Positions 1-5,328 of a DNA stretch of 5,476 nt are shown in pieces. Each line of letters opens with the position of its first letter. Position 1 is the stretch's first letter. Below the pieces are notes generated by a model that was not told where the DNA came from, made no database searches, and saw only the letters and a program-made list of their open reading frames with translations. Position numbers and translations under genes: made by a program. The stretch is from Phycisphaerales bacterium (GTDB taxonomy: Bacteria; Planctomycetota; Phycisphaerae; Tepidisphaerales; Tepidisphaeraceae), in contig JAQGHP010000460.1 in the NCBI GenBank assembly GCA_028288775.1, positions 1 through 5,476 of the forward strand, read 5' to 3'.

Positions 1-2
1 TC

Positions 3-434
3 GATCTCGCCCATTACGGCATCAAAGGCATCTTCTGCGGCGGCACCGAGCTCACCCCCCAATTCCACCGCTTCGCCCGCGAAGAACTCGCCCCCGGCGT
101 CGATTTCGTCCCCACCTACGGCAACACGCTCATGGGCCTTGCCACGCACAAGCCCTTCGACCCCGCCGACAATTACGAAATCATCTACCACGCCCCCCAG
201 CCCCGGGCGGTGGTGGAGATCATGGATTTCAACGACTCGGAAAAGAAGGCCGAGTATGGCAAACAGGGCCGCGTGATGCTCACGACGCTGACAAAGGAAA
301 CCTTCATCCCCCGCTTCCTGGAGCGCGACCAGGCCATCCGCCGACCCCCGTGCGACCCGTACCCGTGGGACGGCGCGGGCAACGTGCAACCGTTCCAAGG
401 GTTCGCGGGGACGGTGGTCGAGGGCGTTTATTGA
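3..434 (+). CDS. 3' end of an adenylate-forming enzyme (phenylacetate-CoA ligase / LuxE-like), truncated by the window edge
   Basis: The reading frame is open from base 3 and ends at TGA 432-434, giving the last 143 residues of a protein that starts left of the window. The fragment has the look of the ANL (acyl-CoA synthetase) superfamily. GIFCGGTEL (residues 9-17) is the strand and turn before the adenylate site. TYGNT (38-42) sits where the YGxTE adenine/acyl-adenylate motif lies. GRVMLTTL followed by IPRFLERDQA fits the 'G.l.vT.l...RY..GD' region that holds the ribose-binding acidic residue. In this superfamily the enzyme activates a carboxylic acid as acyl-AMP and passes it to CoA or a protein; the substrate cannot be read here. 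Only about 35 residues follow the RFLERDQ motif, so the usual roughly 100-residue mobile lid with its catalytic lysine appears shortened or missing. Family assignment is by motif recognition and moderately sure; PaaK-like versus LuxE-like is open. Confidence 0.72.
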   Translation, partial: DLAHYGIKGIFCGGTELTPQFHRFAREELAPGVDFVPTYGNTLMGLATHKPFDPADNYEIIYHAPQPRAVVEIMDFNDSEKKAEYGKQGRVMLTTLTKETFIPRFLERDQAIRRPPCDPYPWDGAGNVQPFQGFAGTVVEGVY

Positions 435-446
435 TCACCGGGGTGA

Positions 447-1475
447 ATGTCGTTACATTGCGGTCGTCACATGTCCGACCCCACGCTCCCTATTGCCGTC
501 GCCGCACCGCCGCAACTACTCCATTACAGCACCGGCAGTTCCGACGTCCACGTCGGAACGGTAAGCCCGGCTGGCTTGCTGATGACGCTCCTCGGTGGCC
601 TGGGAGCGGCGGCATTGGCGGCGCTTGTTGCGTTCTTCTGGGTGGTCTTCCGCCTGCCGCTGTCGTTGATAGGCTCTCTCGGCGCTCAAAGCCTTATCGT
701 CGGCGGCGCATTATTCTGGCTATTCAAGCGCTTTAAGCTTCGCGGGTCAGCGGCCGGACTGGTCTTGGGAATCGTCTGCGGACTGGCCAGCGCATTCTTC
801 TTTCATTACGGCCTGTATGTCCGCAACGTCTATCGTTCCCACGCGGAATGGACTGCCCAAATCGAAAGGGCGAAGGCTGCCGGCGATTTGCGAATCAATC
901 CGGCATACGCCGACTGGATCGAGAAACATCCTTTCGCCGCGTTCGATCAGTTCGTCTTCCCGCTGACCGGCCATCACGGCTTCCTGGGTTATATACAACT
1001 CCGCGCACCGAAGCTTGCCGGCCTCGGCATCATTCAGGCGGTGCTGGTCGCATCCGTCGCGACATTCATGGGGAAGAAAGCCGCGACACGGCCGGTCTGC
1101 CGGAGTTGCAGCGAATGGCTTCAGCCGCCCATCGAAGTCGCGGTCCTCTCGGTCGCGCTCGCCGAGCCGCTGGTGACCGCAATCCAATCCGACGACGCCG
1201 CGGAAATACTCCGCATTCATCATCTGCCAGGCCCATTCCTGGCGGGGGGACGAGTTATCGCCCGCCTTCACTTTTGCAAACGATGCAGCCTGCGATACGT
1301 AGACGTCATCGCAAGGGCCCCCACCGGCTCGTCACCACAACTCGGACTGACCGTTATTTCAAAGGAAACGCTCGACGCTTTGCGGTTCGAGTATTCCGAG
1401 CCGGCGACAGTGCAACCTGTGCTTTCGGAACAGCCCACTCCGGTGGGTAACACTTCGGAAGGAACACCGGAGTAA
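447..1475 (+). CDS. Four-helix membrane protein with a cytosolic split CxxC...CxxC putative zinc site, unknown function
   Basis: Not a family I recognise by name. The 342-residue product has hydrophobic segments at about residues 42-68, 72-93, 100-124 and 189-207. Positive residues after helix 2 (KRFKLR, 94-99) and after helix 4 (GKK, 209-211) put both ends in the cytosol, with a roughly 64-residue loop (125-188, rich in aromatic and charged residues) outside. Just after helix 4 comes RPVCRSCSEW (C218, C221), and 55 residues later FCKRC (C277, C280). Two CxxC pairs on the same side suggest a zinc-ribbon-like fold; this is inference. The start is uncertain: ATG 447 lies 12 bases after the previous stop and could be translationally coupled, while in-frame ATG 471 (MSDPTLPI) gives a more ordinary N-terminus. 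Neither has a well-spaced ribosome binding site. The tail (about 318-342) is Pro/Thr/Glu-rich and probably disordered. A perfect inverted repeat lies in codons about 31-38. Confidence 0.8.
   Translation: MSLHCGRHMSDPTLPIAVAAPPQLLHYSTGSSDVHVGTVSPAGLLMTLLGGLGAAALAALVAFFWVVFRLPLSLIGSLGAQSLIVGGALFWLFKRFKLRGSAAGLVLGIVCGLASAFFFHYGLYVRNVYRSHAEWTAQIERAKAAGDLRINPAYADWIEKHPFAAFDQFVFPLTGHHGFLGYIQLRAPKLAGLGIIQAVLVASVATFMGKKAATRPVCRSCSEWLQPPIEVAVLSVALAEPLVTAIQSDDAAEILRIHHLPGPFLAGGRVIARLHFCKRCSLRYVDVIARAPTGSSPQLGLTVISKETLDALRFEYSEPATVQPVLSEQPTPVGNTSEGTPE
538..559. repeat. Perfect 10-bp inverted repeat with a 2-base centre, inside the membrane-protein gene
   Basis: The left arm GTTCCGACGT (538-547) is the exact reverse complement of the right arm ACGTCGGAAC (550-559), separated by CC. 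It lies near the 5' end of the membrane-protein gene and about 104 bases after the upstream stop codon. No T-run follows, so it is not a standard intrinsic terminator. It could be a DNA operator-type palindrome or an mRNA hairpin. The function is unknown. Confidence 0.6.
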
Positions 1476-1492
1476 ATCGTCTCGGTAATCGG

Positions 1493-1498
1493 TATAAT
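1493..1498 (+). promoter_or_regulatory. Possible -10 element (TATAAT) before the Uma2 gene
   Basis: An exact TATAAT occurs in the 25-base gap between the membrane-protein stop (1475) and ATG 1501. No convincing -35 hexamer is seen at the expected distance; the matching spot covers the upstream stop codon. If it is a real -10, transcription would begin near 1505, so ATG 1501 could not be the start and ATG 1522, 1525 or 1549 would be used. It stands out in GC-rich surroundings but may be chance. Confidence 0.3.
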
Positions 1499-1500
1499 CA

Positions 1501-2097
1501 ATGTTCCGCTTTGTGATGTGCATGATGCCAATTGTCAGTACCGCCAAGATGTCCGCGAAACAGTTCCTCCGCCTTGGAGAGGACCCGCCCGGCGTTCGCC
1601 TGGAACTCGTCAACGGAGAGATCGCCGTGAGCCCCAGTCCTCTGCCGAGACATTCGCACGTCGAGAAGCGACTTTCCCATATCTTGCTCGGACACATCAT
1701 TGAGCATGACTTGGGAAACCTGCTCGGTGACACTGACACGATCTTCGGTGAGCACGATGTCCGCCGACCGGATTTGATTTATTTCACGAAAGAACGCGAA
1801 AACCTTATCCGGGAAGATCAGGCTATTGATGGCCCGCCGGATTTGTGCGCGGAGATACTGAGTCCAAGCAGCCGACTGATTGACCGCCGGGACAAATTCC
1901 GGCAATACGCCGCGGGCGGCGTGCGATTCTACTGGATTGTCGATCCGCAATTGAAGACGATTGAAGCGTTCCGCCTGACCGGCGGTCGGTATCGCGCAGT
2001 CGGGCGTGGCCAGGGAAGTGACACGGTCAGTCTGCCCCCCTTCCCCGATCTCGAAATTTCGCTGGGCAGGATTTGGTTTCCGACCCGCCGCAAGTAA
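1501..2097 (+). CDS. Uma2 family (DUF820) PD-(D/E)xK nuclease-like protein
   Basis: The product is up to 198 residues, normal for the family, and carries its motif set in order: RLELVNGEI (33-41), RRPDLIYF (88-95), CAEILSPSS (116-124), DKFRQY (131-136) and YWIVDP (144-149). In the PD-(D/E)xK fold known for DUF820, the expected active-site residues here are E35, D91, E118 and K132; all are present, so the protein looks intact. Family members are widespread and multicopy in cyanobacteria, planctomycetes and similar genomes. They are called putative endonucleases, but their physiological role is not established. The start is unsettled: ATG 1501 is the longest, but a TATAAT ends three bases before it. 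ATG 1525 (MPIVSTAKMSAKQF) gives an N-terminus closer to the family norm. The stop lies 13 bases from the stop of the convergent minus-strand gene. By hand count, 13 of codons 41-80 end in A or T, more than in the first gene of the window. Confidence 0.9.
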   Translation: MFRFVMCMMPIVSTAKMSAKQFLRLGEDPPGVRLELVNGEIAVSPSPLPRHSHVEKRLSHILLGHIIEHDLGNLLGDTDTIFGEHDVRRPDLIYFTKERENLIREDQAIDGPPDLCAEILSPSSRLIDRRDKFRQYAAGGVRFYWIVDPQLKTIEAFRLTGGRYRAVGRGQGSDTVSLPPFPDLEISLGRIWFPTRRK

Positions 2098-2110
2098 TCC
2101 CGGAAACGCA

Positions 2111-3718
2111 CTACGCCGCTTCGAGGAACAATCCCGTCTTTCCGCCCCAGCGCAGTTTGCGGTATGCCTGCACGGTGACGTGGTCACTTTGCAGCATGGG
2201 CTGAAGCACGTCGGCGGCGACGTCGGCGTGATCGACGAGCAGCCGCAGGCGCGGGGCCTGGGCAGTGTCGATTGCGAACTGCGGCACGGCCATTCCGATC
2301 AGCGCGCGGTTTTCGCTGAGCCAGCGGTAGGCAAGGCCGATCGAGCGGAGCTCGGAGAGGCCGGTGCGGGCGACGGCCAGCAGGACGACGCCGCGGTCGC
2401 GGGAAATGGCCAGGCGGGCTTCGGCGCACATGGGGGCGCGGACGGGGCATTCGATCAGCTCGCCGCGGTTTTGCTGGAGGATGGCGGCGATGATCGACTC
2501 CGCACCGGCGTCGGGGTTTGGAAGATCGATCACATCGACCGCGGTGTCACGGGCCGGAGCCATTGCCGGCGAAGGCGCAACTCGGGGCGTCTCGGGCATG
2601 ACAGGTCCGGCAATCGGCAGGGGCGCGGGTGTTGGCGCAGCCGCGGGCGGGTTGACCGGCAATACCGGAACGGGCGCGGGCATTTGTGTCGTCATGTCGG
2701 CGGCCTTTCTCGGCTCGGCGGGGCGGGCGGGCCGGCGGACAGCCTCGGGCACCGGTTCCGATTCGATGGTTTCTTCCAGGTCCGCTGCGGGCATTTCCGC
2801 GGGCATGCCGGCGCCCAGGCTCTCAAGGAAGTTGGCGACGATCTGCCACTGCGGTGCGATGCCGAGCTGCGCCTTGTCGCGCGTCGGGCGGCAGCACAGC
2901 ACAAGGGTTTCCGTTACATCCGGTGACTTGCGAACCGGAGCTTCGGCCTCCAAAGGCCAATTCAAAAACTGCTGGCAAACGCCCGAAAGTTTCCGGCAGA
3001 CTCTTTCCATCTCCGACTCGTCCGTCCCATCGAGCAGCGCCAGACTCAGGCGCGGCCGGTACGACTCGGCGATCCCCTTGAGCATGCGATAGCTGGACAC
3101 CACGCCGTCGTGATCGCAGGTGCTCAGAAGCACCCAATGGCCTACCGCGCGGAGCAGCGCCTTGGCCTCGGGCGTGCGTGGGCTGGGCACGAGCAGCAGC
3201 CAGCGGTCCACGTCGCAGTTCATTTCCTCCAGCGCCTCGGCCATCTGCCGCGTGTCGTAGCACTCGGCAGTTTCGGTCGCATCCAGATCGGGGTCGAGAA
3301 CGGCGTTGCCCGGCTCGAAGCACATCAGGCGAAACTCGCTGGCGTCCAGTTCGATAAGCCCGATGCGGCCATGCCGGCTGGCCAGATGACGGGCGTATTC
3401 CTTCACGCGGTCGAACTGCCTGCCGTTGAGATGCCCGCTCAGTAGCGCGGTCACCTGCGGCGTGCGACGGACGGGCGCGGACTCCACGTCTGTCGTGGGT
3501 TCACCGAACACCTGCGCAAATTCCTCGGGAGTCAGGTCGATGCTGAGGTCTCCCCCGTCTGGCGGGAGCGGCGTCGCCGGCCGTTGCACCGGCCGCGGTT
3601 GGCCTGGCGGAATCCGCTGTGGCCGCGGAGCGCCGTTCGTGTGCCGGTCCCGGACACTGCTCAGGAACAGGTGGCTGATTTCGCTCAGGCTGCGCTTTTG
3701 GGGCTGTTCGTCGGACAT
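2111..3718 (-). CDS. ParA/MinD-fold pseudo-ATPase with N-terminal peptide, Pro/Ala linker and unknown C-terminal domain
   Basis: A 535-residue protein directly downstream of the ParA-CBM48 gene. Visible parts in order: a short amphipathic stretch SLSEISHLFLSSVRD (10-24); a Pro/Arg-rich spacer (31-53); a short acidic motif IDLTPEEFAQVFG (60-72); an alpha/beta domain at about 88-255; a further segment to about 300; an acidic then Pro/Ala-rich linker (about 310-395); and a C-terminal alpha/beta-looking domain (about 403-535) ending in RKLRWGGKTGLFLEAA. Residues 89-126 align gaplessly with residues 3-40 of the neighbouring ParA, and the stretch around 171-216 matches its Walker B and following helix. 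However, the P-loop lysines and threonine are replaced (H96, Q101, F102) and the Walker B Asp is V177, so ATP hydrolysis is unlikely. D125 of the A' motif is kept. I infer a non-catalytic ParA-like partner or scaffold. ATG 3718 has AAGGA nine bases upstream. No signal peptide or membrane segment is seen. The C-terminal domain is not recognised. Confidence 0.82.
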   Translation of the reverse strand: MSDEQPQKRSLSEISHLFLSSVRDRHTNGAPRPQRIPPGQPRPVQRPATPLPPDGGDLSIDLTPEEFAQVFGEPTTDVESAPVRRTPQVTALLSGHLNGRQFDRVKEYARHLASRHGRIGLIELDASEFRLMCFEPGNAVLDPDLDATETAECYDTRQMAEALEEMNCDVDRWLLLVPSPRTPEAKALLRAVGHWVLLSTCDHDGVVSSYRMLKGIAESYRPRLSLALLDGTDESEMERVCRKLSGVCQQFLNWPLEAEAPVRKSPDVTETLVLCCRPTRDKAQLGIAPQWQIVANFLESLGAGMPAEMPAADLEETIESEPVPEAVRRPARPAEPRKAADMTTQMPAPVPVLPVNPPAAAPTPAPLPIAGPVMPETPRVAPSPAMAPARDTAVDVIDLPNPDAGAESIIAAILQQNRGELIECPVRAPMCAEARLAISRDRGVVLLAVARTGLSELRSIGLAYRWLSENRALIGMAVPQFAIDTAQAPRLRLLVDHADVAADVLQPMLQSDHVTVQAYRKLRWGGKTGLFLEAA

Positions 3719-3724
3719 GTTCTG

Positions 3725-3806
3725 TTGTCCTTGGTCAGTTGTCAGTTGTCGCCTTCAGGGATCGGTTGTCAGCGGTCAGTTGCGAATCGGGACCGACAAA
3801 GGACAA
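3725..3806. repeat. Repeat-rich intergenic spacer of the 'VVSGQ' type
   Basis: Between the ParA-CBM48 stop and the next start, GTCAGTTG occurs three times (3734-3741, 3741-3748, 3775-3782) and GTTGTCAG twice (3738-3745, 3765-3772). GGTCAGTTG recurs at 3733 and 3774. The block is bounded by an 8-bp inverted pair, TTGTCCTT (3725-3732) and AAGGACAA (3799-3806). Read on the plus strand it translates to fragments such as WSVVS and GSVVSGQL, the familiar spurious peptide of degenerate heptad-like intergenic repeats seen across many bacterial genomes, planctomycetes included. It occupies the spacer of a probable two-gene operon. It is not a CRISPR array (units too short, no regular spacing), and no T-run supports a terminator. 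Confidence 0.65.
3728..3732 (-). promoter_or_regulatory. Ribosome binding site for the pseudo-ParA gene
   Basis: On the minus strand AAGGA precedes ATG 3718 by nine bases, supporting this start. It lies within an AAGGACAA arm of the flanking repeat block, so the ribosome binding site appears to be supplied by the repeat. Confidence 0.55.
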
Positions 3807-3827
3807 GTGACCACGGACGAATGACGC

Positions 3828-5210
3828 TCACGCAACCTCGACCACATTGTTCAACTCACCGAATTGATTGGTCTCGACATAGGTGTTATGCGGGTCGGTG
3901 ACCCAGCGGCCGTCCACGATAAAGCGATAGCGGTAGCGCCCGGGGCCCAGCGGCAGGCGGATAGTCCAGGGTCCCTGGCCGGTTGCGTTTTGCAGGGGGC
4001 TGGCGACGGCGGACCAGCCGTTGAAATCGCCGGCGATGAGCACCTTGCTGGCGCGGTCGAAGCGGGCGGCGAAGATCACCTCGTCGCCGAACTGCTTGAC
4101 GCCGTAGAAGTCTTCGATCTTCTGTTGCGTGGTCCGGGGCTCCGCCACACGCGGGGCCGCGGCGGGGTACTCGGCCACCGCCGTCGCGCCGAAGGAACGG
4201 TAGTCGGGTTCGGATGACATCCCGGCAAAGGCGGGAGTCGGGTCGAACGAAGGGGCGGCGGGCGTCGCGAGGCGTCCGGCCATTGGCGCTGGCGCGGGTG
4301 CAGACGCCGGCTGGGAGCCGCCGCTGAACAACACCGTGCCGCGACCGAATTGCGCGTTGGTGAGCTGCGCGAGCTGCTTGGCCCGTTGCACCAGTTCCGC
4401 GGGCCGGGAAAGCTTTTCGTTGTTCACGGGCTCGACGTCCACCGGGCGGTGGCCCATCAGCTCGCGGGCGAGGTTGACGAAATCCTTGTACCCCCGGCTG
4501 CCCGGGTCGTACTCGGTGATGGGCTGACCGAAGCTCGCCGCTTCCTTGAGCTTGGTGTTGAAGTTGACCGTGCTCTCCATCAGGTAGTCGCGGAACTTGG
4601 CCCGCAGCTCGCTGAGCACCTCACGGGCGAGCTTGGTGCGCGTGTCGTAGAGCGTGGGGAGCACGCGGATGGTCACGTCCTTGTTGTAACGCTCCTTGAG
4701 CTCTTCGAGCGTCTCCATCATCTTGGTCAGGCCGTGCAGGCTGAAGTAGCCGGTCTCGACGGGCACGATGACTTCGTCGCAGGCGCGCAGCGCGTTGAAC
4801 GTCAGCAGGCCGACGCTCGGCGGGCAGTCGATCACGCACCACTCGTAGTTTCCTCGAACGGAATCGAGCGACTTGGCAAGACGGTCTTCGCGCCCGATGC
4901 GGCCGGCGAAGATCTGCTCGAACGCCGCGAGCTTGAGGTTCGACGGCGCGAGATCGAAATCGCTGGCGATCTGCCAGACCAGCTCATTGAGCTTGGCGAC
5001 TTTCCCGTCCCCGGCGTCGATGAGCGAATCGAACACGGTGCGTTCGATCTGCTCCTCGGGTACGGCCAGCCCTACGCCGCAATGGCCCTGGGGGTCCATG
5101 TCCACGAGAAGCGTTTTATGCCCGAGTCGAGCGAGGCAGGCGGCCAGATTGATGCTGGTCGTCGTCTTCCCGCAGCCGCCCTTTTGGTTGATGATCGCGA
5201 TGATCCGCAT
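3828..5210 (-). CDS. ParA/Soj-family ATPase with C-terminal CBM48 (AMPK-beta-type glycogen-binding) domain
   Basis: A 460-residue fusion. Residues 1-255 form a complete ParA ATPase: deviant Walker A KGGCGKTT (10-17) with signature K10 and catalytic K15, A' motif DMDPQGH (37-43), Walker B VIDCPPS (126-132), LPTLYDTRT (184-192), and the Soj-like end KLKEAASFGQPITEYDPGSR. Such ATPases dimerise on ATP, bind DNA nonspecifically and position plasmids, chromosomes or protein cargo. Residues about 256-365 are a linker, Pro/Ala-rich from about 300. Residues 372-460 form a CBM48/E-set domain: GDFNGW (394-399), YRYRFIVDGRW (426-436), NQFGELNNVVEV. Against AMPK beta1 carbohydrate contacts, W399 and W436 match W100 and W133, N454 matches N150, and R429 stands for K126, so binding looks preserved. 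ATG 5210 is chosen because AAGGAAGG lies seven bases upstream and the protein then begins at the first ParA strand; the ATG at 5279 would add 23 atypical residues. No parB is adjacent; the next gene is a ParA-like pseudo-ATPase. The cargo is inferred, not shown. Confidence 0.95.
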   Translation of the reverse strand: MRIIAIINQKGGCGKTTTSINLAACLARLGHKTLLVDMDPQGHCGVGLAVPEEQIERTVFDSLIDAGDGKVAKLNELVWQIASDFDLAPSNLKLAAFEQIFAGRIGREDRLAKSLDSVRGNYEWCVIDCPPSVGLLTFNALRACDEVIVPVETGYFSLHGLTKMMETLEELKERYNKDVTIRVLPTLYDTRTKLAREVLSELRAKFRDYLMESTVNFNTKLKEAASFGQPITEYDPGSRGYKDFVNLARELMGHRPVDVEPVNNEKLSRPAELVQRAKQLAQLTNAQFGRGTVLFSGGSQPASAPAPAPMAGRLATPAAPSFDPTPAFAGMSSEPDYRSFGATAVAEYPAAAPRVAEPRTTQQKIEDFYGVKQFGDEVIFAARFDRASKVLIAGDFNGWSAVASPLQNATGQGPWTIRLPLGPGRYRYRFIVDGRWVTDPHNTYVETNQFGELNNVVEVA

Positions 5211-5217
5211 GGCCCAA

Positions 5218-5225
5218 CCTTCCTT
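5218..5225 (-). promoter_or_regulatory. Strong ribosome binding site fixing the ParA-CBM48 start
   Basis: On the minus strand AAGGAAGG stands seven bases before ATG 5210. This is the best Shine-Dalgarno match in the window and decides the start in favour of 5210 over the upstream in-frame ATG at 5279. Confidence 0.75.
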
Positions 5226-5299
5226 GGTCTGGGGCTCGAGGCCCCCGGCTGCCGATCCTTCGGCGGCCGATTTGAACAAATTCCCCCAGCTTTACTCTC

Positions 5300-5328
5300 A
5301 CATCGGAGCGGTCGTGCTGAAAACTTTA
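5300..5328 (-). promoter_or_regulatory. Possible sigma-28-like promoter upstream of ParA-CBM48
   Basis: Reading the minus strand, TAAAGTTT (5328-5321) is an exact match to the FliA/sigma-28 -35 consensus. It is followed after 13 bases by TCCGATGT (5307-5300), which shares CCGAT with the GCCGATAA -10 consensus. The usual spacing is 11, so the match is imperfect. A second TCCGATAA (5339-5332, 7 of 8 to the -10 consensus) lies just upstream without a matching -35. The leader to ATG 5210 would be about 90 bases. Weak evidence. Confidence 0.25.

Noticed and set aside
435..446. TCACC/GGTGA inverted repeat between the first two genes, with GGTGA as a ribosome binding site.
   Set aside because: The repeat is very short. 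The GGTGA is immediately next to ATG 447 and 24 bases from ATG 471, so neither spacing suits.
1434..1447. CCCAC/GTGGG hairpin near the end of the membrane-protein gene as a terminator.
   Set aside because: The stem is only 5 bp, lies inside the coding region and has no T-run after it.
2006..2926. A 306-residue plus-strand open frame overlapping the Uma2 end and the pseudo-ParA gene.
   Set aside because: It is Gly/Arg/His-rich with no motif and lies opposite a frame that shows ParA-fold homology; a shadow.
3725..3806. CRISPR array or transposon end in the ParA spacer.
   Set aside because: Units are 8-9 bases with irregular or overlapping spacing; there are no long identical repeats, no transposase and no target duplication.
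5211..5279. N-terminal extension of ParA-CBM48 from the ATG at 5279.
   Set aside because: It adds 23 residues unlike any ParA N-terminus, while AAGGAAGG is ideally placed for ATG 5210.
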